The position numbers were made by a program, and so were the translations under genes. Of a DNA stretch of 6,249 bases, positions 1-5,886 are shown piece by piece. The DNA is taken from NCBI GenBank assembly GCA_030671565.1, contig DAOVIC010000105.1, positions 1-6,249 on the forward strand. The letters run 5' to 3'. How positions within the stretch are numbered: position 1 is the first letter of the stretch; every line of letters begins with the position of its first letter. The notes beneath the pieces were generated by a model that was not told the DNA's origin, ran no database searches, and worked only from the letters and a program-made list of their open reading frames with translations. This DNA comes from Anaerohalosphaeraceae bacterium. GTDB lineage: Bacteria; Planctomycetota; Phycisphaerae; Sedimentisphaerales; Anaerohalosphaeraceae.

Positions 1-766
1 AGATCATGCTGAATTTGATTCGGTGCGTGATGTTTATCGCAAATGGTGTCTTAACGAAGCGGGTGATCATTCTGGTGTGGTGTATGATTTTTCAAAGGTG
101 TTCGGCGATGGCGAATATGTTCGACGGCGAAGGCGTTTTCTGAACTGTATCAGCGTTGATGGCGATGGAAATAGTTACGGCATTCATGTTGAGGTCTCTT
201 ACGATTCTGGCGTGAACTGGCAAGTGTTTGAAGGGTTGGTTGATAATCTTTCCGACCAGTGCGGCATATGGGTAAGTGATTCTGAGCTTGGTGGCGATTA
301 CTTTACCGCTGCCGATAGCGGTCAGCTTTGTCTGCGTGTGACGGCGACGGTGGCAAGTGATGAGAGGATCGGTTGTACGGTTGCCGATGGCCCGGTCGGT
401 TCTTCGGCTGAGGTTGTTGACCTGCTTGTCAAAACTGACGGCATTTACCGGTATGAATGTGTTACCGGCAGGAGTATTTTTTATCGCGACAGCGTAGGTT
501 TTGACGATAGCGAGCGATTGATGTCGGCGGTGCGGGATGCAGCTAATTCGGACGATAAAACCGTTGAAGATATCGAGATATGTACGCCGGTTTTGCGTGT
601 CGGGTATCAGCCGGGCGACTGTGTGGTAAGTGCTGCGGATGGACGCAATGTGCTTGGTGAGTTGCATGACGGGCGAAGCGAATTTGTGATCGAGCGGGTT
701 GCGGTGGATGTTCAGATGCAGCAGACGCGATTGAAAATAGTACGACGACGCGGGTTTGAGTGTTGA
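1..766 (+). CDS. Phage-like protein of tail type, C-terminal part (5' end outside window)
   Basis: The frame is open from position 2 to the TGA at 764-766, with no stop before the left edge. A GTG at 23 has no ribosome binding site, so I read this as the 3' part of a longer gene. The visible 255 residues are rich in beta-prone, Asp/Gly/Val segments and have no signal peptide or membrane helix. The end of the protein, around the segment VGYQPGDCVVSAADGRN and a closing stretch with VDVQMQQTRLKIVRRR, follows a pattern I associate with phage minor tail or baseplate-type proteins: a 'PGD' turn, then strands ending in a 'Q-T-L-I' motif. That family call is inference from pattern, not a match to a named domain. 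It is followed at 49 nt by a small membrane protein and then a lipoprotein, an order usual near a phage lysis module. Coding here is strongly G/T-biased on the + strand, unlike the genes after 2900. Confidence 0.6.
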   Translation, partial: DHAEFDSVRDVYRKWCLNEAGDHSGVVYDFSKVFGDGEYVRRRRRFLNCISVDGDGNSYGIHVEVSYDSGVNWQVFEGLVDNLSDQCGIWVSDSELGGDYFTAADSGQLCLRVTATVASDERIGCTVADGPVGSSAEVVDLLVKTDGIYRYECVTGRSIFYRDSVGFDDSERLMSAVRDAANSDDKTVEDIEICTPVLRVGYQPGDCVVSAADGRNVLGELHDGRSEFVIERVAVDVQMQQTRLKIVRRRGFEC

Positions 767-815
767 CTTGCGAATCGTTTAATTCGAAATAGTTTGAATT
801 TGGGGCAGGATTTTT

Positions 816-1070
816 ATGGCGACAGATAATGTCAGTTCGTGGCAGGTTGATAGGCGGGTTAGCCTTGGTTTTATTTTGCAGGTTGTTGTTCTGGCAACGC
901 TGATAATCGGTAGTTGGGTTAATTTACAGCGGCAGCTTGACCTGCTTCAGCGTGATGTGTCGATGCTGCTGGATAGCCAAGAACGGTTTTGCGAAAAGAC
1001 CGAGAAGCTCGAGGCAAAATGTATTGCGATGGAATGGAGAATACACGGAATAGAGCCGAATGAAAAATGA
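816..1070 (+). CDS. Small single-helix membrane protein with coiled coil, phage-like
   Basis: The 84-residue protein starts at an ATG preceded by AGGA at 807-810 with 5 nt spacing, which supports this start. Residues 1-16 are polar and end in VDRRVS. One hydrophobic helix follows at about 17-37 (LGFILQVVVLATLIIGSWV), then an alpha-helical heptad-like region at about 38-78, rich in Leu, Gln, Glu and Lys, with cysteines in RFCEK and AKCIA. By the positive-inside rule (RR before the helix) the N-terminus is cytoplasmic and the coiled coil lies outside the membrane. Small proteins with this 'W-x-VDRRVSLG + helix + coiled coil' layout are common in phage late regions next to tail and lysis genes. 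An inner-membrane spanin or a holin accessory would fit, but no catalytic or diagnostic motif is present. It lies between the tail-like gene and a lipoprotein gene, all on the + strand. Confidence 0.75.
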   Translation: MATDNVSSWQVDRRVSLGFILQVVVLATLIIGSWVNLQRQLDLLQRDVSMLLDSQERFCEKTEKLEAKCIAMEWRIHGIEPNEK

Positions 1071-1095
1071 TTGACGAACTGGAAAGGTCAATCAT
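1067..1095 (+). repeat. Perfect 9-bp inverted repeat over a stop codon
   Basis: ATGATTGAC at 1067-1075 pairs exactly with GTCAATCAT at 1087-1095 around an 11-nt loop. The left arm contains the TGA stop (1068-1070) of the small membrane protein gene. No T tract follows, so it is not an intrinsic terminator. It could be an mRNA hairpin in the 62-nt gap before the lipoprotein gene. Confidence 0.55.
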
Positions 1096-1122
1096 CAATA
1101 GAAAATTGTAAATTGCAAAATT

Positions 1123-1128
1123 GGAGGT
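1123..1128 (+). promoter_or_regulatory. Ribosome binding site that fixes the lipoprotein start at 1133
   Basis: GGAGGT lies 4 nt before the ATG at 1133. A TTG at 1121 is in frame, but using it would place the Shine-Dalgarno sequence inside the coding region and add four residues (MEVG) before an otherwise standard lipoprotein signal. The ATG is therefore preferred. Confidence 0.85.
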
Positions 1129-1132
1129 AGGG

Positions 1133-1717
1133 ATGTTTTTGAGATATTCTACTGTGGTATGTTTGTTTTTTATGGGTATGGTTTGCGGTTGTGATTCGCT
1201 TCGGCTTGCTCCCGGTGAGGTGCAAAAGCAGAATGCGTATTTACATAAGCAGACGGCACGTATGGCTTCGGAGGCAGCGATAGGTGAAGGTGTTTCAGAT
1301 GAACTCGCAGCGCTTTCATCGCTTAGCGCGTTGCAGAGCGAGGCTTTCGTTTTCGATTATGGATGGCCGAACGAATTGCCGGCGGCGGAAACGGTTAAGG
1401 ATATTTTGAGTGAGTCTAGCTATGATCTTGCGCGTGCGGCATCTGATGTTTCCAGCACGCGAGCCGATGTATGGGACATTGCCGACGGGGCGATTGATCT
1501 TGGTATCGCTGTGGCCGGTCTGCTTGGCGGCGTATGGGGTGTTCGTATTGCTTCGATTTTGCGAACGGCTAAGCTTAACAGTAATGCACTTCATGAGGTC
1601 GTGCTTGGTAACGAGTTATTTAAGAAGAGTAACGATGATATGGCCGGGGCATTTAAGTCCGCACATGCGATGCAGTCGAAACCGACACGAAAGATCGTTG
1701 CGGAGATGAAAAGCTAA
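1133..1717 (+). CDS. Lipoprotein with internal hydrophobic Gly-rich segment, phage-like
   Basis: From the ATG at 1133 this is a 194-residue protein. Residues 1-20 form a lipoprotein signal: Arg4, a hydrophobic core VVCLFFMGM, and a lipobox V17-C-G-C20. Residue +2 after the lipidated Cys20 is Asp, the inner-membrane retention signal in enterobacteria; whether that rule holds here is unknown. Residues 30-115 look helical, polar and Ala/Ser-rich. Residues 121-143 (starting IDLGIAVAGLLGGVWG) are hydrophobic and glycine-rich and could be a second membrane segment. The tail ends with a Lys-rich helix (FKSAHAMQSKPTRKIVAEMK). I do not recognise a named family. The place after a small coiled-coil membrane protein suggests a phage lysis or envelope role, for example an outer spanin or holin-like partner, but this is inference. 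The gene runs convergent to the minus-strand small RNA that ends 58 nt after its stop. Confidence 0.75.
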   Translation: MFLRYSTVVCLFFMGMVCGCDSLRLAPGEVQKQNAYLHKQTARMASEAAIGEGVSDELAALSSLSALQSEAFVFDYGWPNELPAAETVKDILSESSYDLARAASDVSSTRADVWDIADGAIDLGIAVAGLLGGVWGVRIASILRTAKLNSNALHEVVLGNELFKKSNDDMAGAFKSAHAMQSKPTRKIVAEMKS

Positions 1718-1774
1718 AATTGCTTCCTGGTTCTTTCCCTTTCCAGCCCCAAACAGGTGGCTACGTAAGCGCGC

Positions 1775-1828
1775 AAAAAAGGGATGCCCGGCCTTTTACC
1801 TTTCGCGTATTCAGTGCCGGCATCCCTT
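1775..1828 (-). terminator. Intrinsic terminator of the minus-strand small RNA
   Basis: Read on the minus strand, AAGGGATGCCGGC (1828-1816) pairs with GCCGGGCATCCCTT (1792-1779) with a single extra G, followed by a run of six T (1780-1775; two of them also pair). On the plus strand the stem is followed by GGTTGCG, so it would be a poor terminator for the convergent lipoprotein gene. Confidence 0.8.
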
Positions 1829-1894
1829 GGTTGCGAGGTGCCATTTATCATCTTAATGTCATGAGACGGTATCGTCTCTTTCTACACCAGCAAC
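1775..1894 (-). ncRNA. Candidate structured small RNA of about 120 nt
   Basis: The minus strand has a near-consensus promoter (TTGACT at 1925-1930, 17 nt, TATAGT at 1902-1907). The likely start is G1894, 7 nt beyond the -10 box. The transcript would fold into three parts. P1: 5' GUUGC (1894-1890) pairs with GCAAC (1834-1830), and GGUG (1888-1885) with CACC (1840-1837), separated by a small internal loop. P2, inside P1: GAGACG/CGUCUC (1878-1873 with 1868-1863) with loop AUAC. P3: a 13-bp hairpin with one bulge at 1828-1779, starting one base after P1 and ending in six U. The P3 loop can form a small inner hairpin with a GAAA tetraloop at 1809-1797. No gene follows on the minus strand, so it is not an obvious riboswitch; it looks freestanding. 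I do not recognise 6S, SRP, tmRNA or RNase P motifs. Pairing was done by eye. A 45-codon frame across the same DNA is the competing reading. Confidence 0.6.
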
Positions 1895-1901
1895 AATAAA
1901 T

Positions 1902-1930
1902 ACTATACCACAAAAACACACAAAAGTCAA
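1902..1930 (-). promoter_or_regulatory. Sigma70-type promoter for the minus-strand small RNA
   Basis: The -35 box TTGACT (1930-1925, 5/6 match) and the -10 box TATAGT (1907-1902, 5/6 match) are separated by exactly 17 nt. No protein gene with a convincing start follows on this strand, and a hairpin with a T run lies about 66 nt beyond the predicted start. Confidence 0.75.
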
Positions 1931-2121
1931 GTCCATATAGTGCGTGAAATCCCGGCGGCGTTGATTATTGTCCCGGTAAGATTAAGAACATAAGATGTCC
2001 ATATCAAAAATGCCTTGACGGGTCTTACTTTTGTTTTTCGAGTATTTTCATGAATAGACGTCGGTTTTAGTGCGTTTTTAGGGGTACTCCCTGCAACAGT
2101 TTTTATATGGCAGACGTTTCG
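1931..2121. other. Intergenic stretch with no recognisable gene
   Basis: Between the minus-strand promoter and the plus-strand promoter of the next gene I see no convincing coding frame, no strong hairpin and no tandem repeat. A TTGACG at 2015-2020 has no -10 box at a usable distance. The divergent arrangement of the two flanking promoters makes this the natural place for shared regulator binding, but I cannot point to an operator. Confidence 0.5.
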
Positions 2122-2149
2122 TTTACTTTTTATCTCTGTTCGTTATAAT
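2122..2149 (+). promoter_or_regulatory. Promoter for the DUF1080-type lipoprotein gene
   Basis: A perfect TATAAT lies at 2144-2149, with TTTACT (4/6 match to the -35 consensus) at 2122-2127, a 16-nt spacing. Transcription would start near 2156, giving a leader of about 30 nt to the ATG at 2187, which has GGAG at 2175-2178. This excludes the in-frame ATG at 2148, which overlaps the -10 box. Confidence 0.65.
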
Positions 2150-2186
2150 GTTATCTTTGACAGATTTTTTATATGGAGATTTTTCA

Positions 2187-2888
2187 ATGAAGAATTTTGC
2201 CATCTGTATTTTGCTTGTCATTACGATGCTTTCGGTTGGTGGATGCGGCGGCGGGCTTTTCCGCCCGATCGGCTACAAGTCGGTTTATTCGCAGAACTTT
2301 GACGATCCGAATGCTATCGGCGATTTTAAATTCTCCGATTATTCGATCTTCTCGCTTGGTGAGGAGGACGGCATGGGGTTTTCGCTTCAATCTTCCGGAA
2401 AGAGCAGCTACAATCCGCCGGTCCGTTCGCCGCGCGTAATAGCGTTGCTTAGTGACAGGGTATTCGGCGATTTTACTCTCGAAGCGGATATCATGCAGAC
2501 CGGCAGAGAGTACGGACATCGCGACATGTGCATATTTTTTGACGTGAAGGATGCTTCGCATTTTTACTACGCCCACATCGCCAGTATATCGGACAAAGTT
2601 GCACATACGATCCATATCGTTGACGGCAAGGCTCGAACACCCATCGCGACATATCGAAGCAAAGGCGTCAAGTGGGGCGAAGATAAATGGCACCGAATAA
2701 AGCTGGTACGGAAGATGGCCGGCGCGATCGAAATTTACTTTGACGGAAAACTCATCATGGAAGCCAACGATACCACATTCGGTGCAGGATACATCGGGTT
2801 CGGTTCGTTTGATGACGAAGGCAAGGTCGACAACATAAAGATATATGCAAATAAAATGCTCAAGAAAAAATCTCACATTTTTAAATAG
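2187..2888 (+). CDS. Lipoprotein with a DUF1080/LamG-like (concanavalin-type) domain
   Basis: Translation from the ATG at 2187 (GGAG at 2175-2178, 8 nt spacing) gives 233 residues. The N-terminus is a clear lipoprotein signal: MKNF, a hydrophobic core, then the lipobox V17-G-G-C20, followed by a Gly-rich linker. Residues of about 34-220 show the beta-sandwich pattern of the DUF1080/LamG group: FGDFTLEADI (93-102), then a strand pair CIFFDVKDASHFYYAHIAS (115-133), then KWHRIKLVR (167-175) and IEIYFDGKLIMEA (181-193), ending with GYIGFGS and VDNIKIY. Such domains bind or cleave glycans; no catalytic residue can be assigned from sequence alone. The tail is Lys-rich (KMLKKKSHIFK). It is the first gene of a probable two-gene unit, 47 nt before the tandem DUF1080 gene, and is expressed from the promoter at 2122-2149. 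The exact split between DUF1080 and LamG families needs a profile search. Confidence 0.8.
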   Translation: MKNFAICILLVITMLSVGGCGGGLFRPIGYKSVYSQNFDDPNAIGDFKFSDYSIFSLGEEDGMGFSLQSSGKSSYNPPVRSPRVIALLSDRVFGDFTLEADIMQTGREYGHRDMCIFFDVKDASHFYYAHIASISDKVAHTIHIVDGKARTPIATYRSKGVKWGEDKWHRIKLVRKMAGAIEIYFDGKLIMEANDTTFGAGYIGFGSFDDEGKVDNIKIYANKMLKKKSHIFK

Positions 2889-2898
2889 TAAAAGGACG

Positions 2899-2921
2899 CA
2901 TAAGCAAGAGTTGTTCTTATG
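2899..2921 (+). repeat. Short inverted repeat between the two DUF1080-type genes
   Basis: CATAAG (2899-2904) pairs with CTTATG (2916-2921) around an 11-nt loop, just before the AAGGA ribosome binding site (2923-2927) of the next gene. No T run follows, so it should not stop transcription. With only six pairs, chance is a real possibility. Confidence 0.25.
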
Positions 2922-2935
2922 AAAGGAAAGCTATT

Positions 2936-4453
2936 ATGAAAAAAACGCTTGCGTTATTAATAACCTTAACGTCAATTTTCTGTATGTCTGCCGCCTGTCC
3001 GGCGGCAAAGCTTACCGGCTGTCCTATTCAGAATGTTTCAGCTTTGACTTTATCTAAATGTCCATTGGAATCCAGTGTGCCATGCGCTTCAAAGAAATGT
3101 CATCAGGATTGCGCAAAACCCTGCTGTGGCGGGGTTGCACTGTTTGACGGCAAGTCGACCGACGGCTGGGTTCAAAGAGGCGGTAAAGCAAAATACAAAG
3201 TCGTTGATGGTATGATAGTCGGTACAACCGTTCTTAAAACGCCTAACAGCTTTCTTTGCACAAAAGATAATTACAGTAACTTTATTTTACATTTGGACTT
3301 CAAGGTCGATGACCAACTTAACAGCGGCATCCAGATCCGCAGCAACAGTTTTGCGAACTATAAGGACGGCAGGGTGCACGGCTATCAAGTCGAGATCGAC
3401 CCGTCACAGAAACCTCACGACGGGAAACGTGCCGGACCAAATCTTATGGAAGACGGCTCTAAGGCACCAAAGGGTACATCTCGCAGTTGGACGGGCGGGA
3501 TATACGATGAGGCAAGAAACGGATGGCTCTATGGGCTAAGTAGTAAACCAAAAGCAAGAGCAGCCTTTAAGCCCGGCCAATGGAATCACTTTAAGATCAT
3601 AGCAAACGGCAATTCAATAAAGACATGGATCAACGGCGTCCCCGCTGCGGATCTTGACGACAAAACCACAAAGGAAGGTTTCATCGCACTGCAGGTTCAC
3701 GCTACAGGCAGCAAAACCCCTCTTCAGGTTCGCTGGAAAAACATCTTTCTCAAAGAGATCAAAGAAGGCGACCTGAATTTCTACGGTTCAGAACTTCCCC
3801 AGCCGAAGGTTATCGCCCCCGGCACAGGATGTTCGGCCCCAGGCGATGCCATAGTATTGTTCGACGGCAAAGACCTTTCGCAGTGGAACGGCAGAATCAA
3901 AAAAGGCGAAAACAAAGGCAAAATCTGCGAGCCAAAGTGGAAGATTGAGAATGAGTGTATGATCGTAACTAAGAGCGGCGACCTCGAAACAAAACAACCT
4001 TTTGGTTCCTGTCAGCTCCATATCGAATGGGCAACTCCAAATCCGCCTTCAAAGAAAAGTCAGTCACGCGGGAACAGTGGAATATTCTTTATGGGTAAGT
4101 ACGAGGTGCAGGTACTTGACAGCTACACCAACCAGACATATCCGGACGGACAGGCTGGCGGTATCTACAAGCAAAGCCCGCCTTTGGTAAATGCCTGCAG
4201 AAAATCGGGCGAATGGCAGACCTACGACATCATTTTCCATGCTCCCGAGTTTGACGGACAGGAATGCACAAAGCCGGCCACGTTGACCGTACTCCACAAC
4301 GGCGTACTTATCCAGGACCACTTTACCCTTGTCGGGCCTACTGAACACAAGAAAACTCCGAAGTACACACCGCACGATGCCAAGCTGGCTATGTCGCTGC
4401 AGGACCACGGCAACCCCGTACGTTATCGAAATATTTGGATTCGCGAACTGTAA
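2936..4453 (+). CDS. Secreted protein with two DUF1080 (3-keto-disaccharide hydrolase type) domains
   Basis: The start ATG has AAGGA at 2923-2927, 8 nt upstream. The 505-residue protein begins with a signal peptide (KK, then a hydrophobic run to about residue 20; cleavage likely near SAA-C21). Residues 21-66 are a Cys-rich linker with cysteines at 21, 29, 42, 50, 55, 59, 63 and 64. Domain 1 spans about 67-276: ALFDGKSTDGW, N129-S-G-I, GYQVEID (149-155), GGIY (187-190), W216 and a closing WKNIFLKEI. Domain 2 spans about 305-505: VLFDGKDLSQW, G379-N-S-G, YEVQVLDSY (389-397), GGIY (408-411), W427 and a closing YRNIWIREL. These are hallmarks of PF06439, whose studied members hydrolyse 3-keto-glycosides; they abound in Planctomycetota and Bacteroidota. 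Substrate and catalytic state of each copy are unknown. It lies 47 nt after the lipoprotein gene and ends before a strong terminator. Confidence 0.9.
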   Translation: MKKTLALLITLTSIFCMSAACPAAKLTGCPIQNVSALTLSKCPLESSVPCASKKCHQDCAKPCCGGVALFDGKSTDGWVQRGGKAKYKVVDGMIVGTTVLKTPNSFLCTKDNYSNFILHLDFKVDDQLNSGIQIRSNSFANYKDGRVHGYQVEIDPSQKPHDGKRAGPNLMEDGSKAPKGTSRSWTGGIYDEARNGWLYGLSSKPKARAAFKPGQWNHFKIIANGNSIKTWINGVPAADLDDKTTKEGFIALQVHATGSKTPLQVRWKNIFLKEIKEGDLNFYGSELPQPKVIAPGTGCSAPGDAIVLFDGKDLSQWNGRIKKGENKGKICEPKWKIENECMIVTKSGDLETKQPFGSCQLHIEWATPNPPSKKSQSRGNSGIFFMGKYEVQVLDSYTNQTYPDGQAGGIYKQSPPLVNACRKSGEWQTYDIIFHAPEFDGQECTKPATLTVLHNGVLIQDHFTLVGPTEHKKTPKYTPHDAKLAMSLQDHGNPVRYRNIWIREL

Positions 4454-4474
4454 GCTTGATAAGTGAGCATTAAC

Positions 4475-4509
4475 AAAAGGCATTCCGATATTTGAGGGGT
4501 GCCTTTTTT
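4475..4509 (+). terminator. Intrinsic terminator, probably bidirectional
   Basis: AAAAGGCATTCC (4475-4486) pairs with GGGGTGCCTTTT (4496-4507), twelve pairs including two G-T, around a 9-nt loop, followed by a T run at 4504-4509. On the minus strand the stem is followed by TTTTGTTAAT, so it can also end the MFS gene, whose stop codon (4508-4510) touches the right arm. It sits between two convergent genes. Confidence 0.85.
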
Positions 4510-5851
4510 ATTGTGGCGCAAATTTTTTCTGCGGGTTTTCCGTCCAGTGTGCCAGTGCAATAACTAACAACGGAAGAAGAAGCGATACGGCAATGATCGG
4601 ACGAAAACTGTCTGTCGCTGCAAATACCATACTGAATATCCACGGACCGATCGCGCTGGCGAATACAATGACCGACATGTTTATCCCGGCGATGCCGCCT
4701 AAGTTTTCCCTGCCGAAGAATCTTGGCCAGGCGACGTTTATCAGCGTACCGAATATTCCGCCCGCAATACCATAGCCCAAAGATACCATTATCCATCCGC
4801 CCCTGCTGGCGAAAACCAGCATACCAGCGGTACCTAATAATTCGGCCGCCATCATCGCGATAAGCAGCCATTTGATCCGGATACGGTCGCTAAGGTAACC
4901 TGCGGCAAACCTTGCCACGACGCCGACAAGCGACATCGGTATGAATATGTAGAATGCCTGCTCGCGTGTGCGAGAAGCTTCTTCGGCGATGGAGCTTAGA
5001 TGAAAGATTATCGCCGTAAGCAAGAACACATGCAATGAGGTTCCGAGAGTGAACGACCAGAACGCCAGCGTCTTTACCGCTTCGGTGCGAGTGAACTGAT
5101 GGTGTGTTTTCGGAACCTTGCGGGACATTTTTGCCAGTTTCGCCTCATCGGTTATGCCGTCCATCACCAGCGAACACTCCTCCGGATTGTCACGCATGAA
5201 GATAACCGCAAGTGTCCCGAAGCCCAACACGACAATACCGCTTAGCAGCACACACGAATAACGCCAGCCAAGATTTTGCACCATCCAGTTGAGAAAGGTA
5301 GGTGCAGCGCTGAAGGCGAAAGCGATGAACACGCCTGCGATGCCGGTGGCAAGTCCGCGGCGATGATTAAACCACTTACCCATCGCAACACGCGATGTTA
5401 CCGTAAGCGAACCCTGTCCGAAAAAACGCATAAGCATGAAACAGAACATGATCACGAAAATCGTAACTGTCCCACGGTTGCTGAAGTATTGCCCAAGCCA
5501 GTTCGAGATGCTGTCGCAGCGGCTCAACAAGATAATACTTCCACCGAGCCCGAGTGCGGCGGCGACAGACATCACCCGGGCGCCGAGTTTGTCGATAAGA
5601 CGCCCGGCAAATGGAAGGATAAGCCCGCTTATGATCGTCCCGAACATGTAACAGCGGCTAAGCTGTTCGCGGGTAAGGCCCAGCGCATCGATAAGCGAAT
5701 CGGTAAAAACGCTTACCCCCATAGTCTGACCGGGAATCGAAGAGATGATCCCGAGTGCCGATATAGCAATGATAACCCATCCATAAAAGAATGGACATCG
5801 CCGCGGGGAAAACGGAATATTCTGCCAGCAGATATTGGTCTTTTGAGTCAT
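4508..5851 (-). CDS. MFS transporter, oxalate/formate or monocarboxylate antiporter-like
   Basis: Using the ATG at 5851 gives 447 residues with about 12 hydrophobic helices, normal for the major facilitator superfamily. TM1 begins at FFYGWVIIAI (21-30). MFS motif A is seen after TM2 as GRLIDKLGAR (83-92), and its second-half counterpart as GYLSDRIRIK (318-327). The segments FNHRRGLATGIAG (161-173), GWRYSC (195-200), DNPEE (221-225) and FFGRENLGGIAG (378-389) are typical of the OFA/monocarboxylate porter branch, which moves small organic acids; the true substrate is unknown. An in-frame TTG at 5878 would add nine residues, but it lies only about two bases after the transcription start predicted from the -10 box at 5887-5892, so the ATG with a leader of about 29 nt is preferred. 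Neither start has a Shine-Dalgarno sequence. It is convergent with the DUF1080 gene. Confidence 0.85.
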   Translation of the reverse strand: MTQKTNICWQNIPFSPRRCPFFYGWVIIAISALGIISSIPGQTMGVSVFTDSLIDALGLTREQLSRCYMFGTIISGLILPFAGRLIDKLGARVMSVAAALGLGGSIILLSRCDSISNWLGQYFSNRGTVTIFVIMFCFMLMRFFGQGSLTVTSRVAMGKWFNHRRGLATGIAGVFIAFAFSAAPTFLNWMVQNLGWRYSCVLLSGIVVLGFGTLAVIFMRDNPEECSLVMDGITDEAKLAKMSRKVPKTHHQFTRTEAVKTLAFWSFTLGTSLHVFLLTAIIFHLSSIAEEASRTREQAFYIFIPMSLVGVVARFAAGYLSDRIRIKWLLIAMMAAELLGTAGMLVFASRGGWIMVSLGYGIAGGIFGTLINVAWPRFFGRENLGGIAGINMSVIVFASAIGPWIFSMVFAATDSFRPIIAVSLLLPLLVIALAHWTENPQKKFAPQ

Positions 5852-5886
5852 GAAATAGCGATCGAAAATGAATAACAAAACAGCCC

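Noticed and set aside
92..667. Minus-strand open frame of 191 codons
   Set aside because: It lies wholly opposite the phage-like gene, has no ribosome binding site, and its composition is what the G/T-rich coding strand produces in reverse.
1931..2004. Direct repeat GTCCATAT (1931-1938 and 1997-2004)
   Set aside because: An 8-mer found twice in a window of this length is expected by chance, and there is no further symmetry.
2080..2104. Hairpin AGGG-GTACT-CCCT followed by T residues
   Set aside because: Only about four or five pairs with a tight loop, and nine bases before the T run, so it does not qualify as a terminator.
2157..2162. Perfect TTGACA -35 hexamer before the lipoprotein gene
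   Set aside because: At 17 nt it faces TTTTTC-like sequence and the ATG at 2187, so no usable -10 box or leader remains. The TATAAT at 2144-2149 is the better promoter.
2101..2176. Direct repeat TTTTATATGG (2101-2110 and 2167-2176)
   Set aside because: Ten AT-rich bases repeated once at 66 nt spacing, in an AT-rich leader, is weak; no third copy or operator symmetry is seen.
1718..2186. CRISPR array, tRNA or rRNA fragment in the largest intergenic gap
   Set aside because: No regularly spaced repeats, no tRNA cloverleaf with a T-loop GTTCGA-type motif and no conserved rRNA segment are visible.
2184..2876. Minus-strand open frame of 230 codons
   Set aside because: It is the shadow of the lipoprotein gene, which has a promoter, ribosome binding site, lipobox and recognisable domain on the other strand.
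5276..5875. Plus-strand open frame of 199 codons
   Set aside because: It is the reverse of the MFS gene, with a low-complexity charged product and no start signal.
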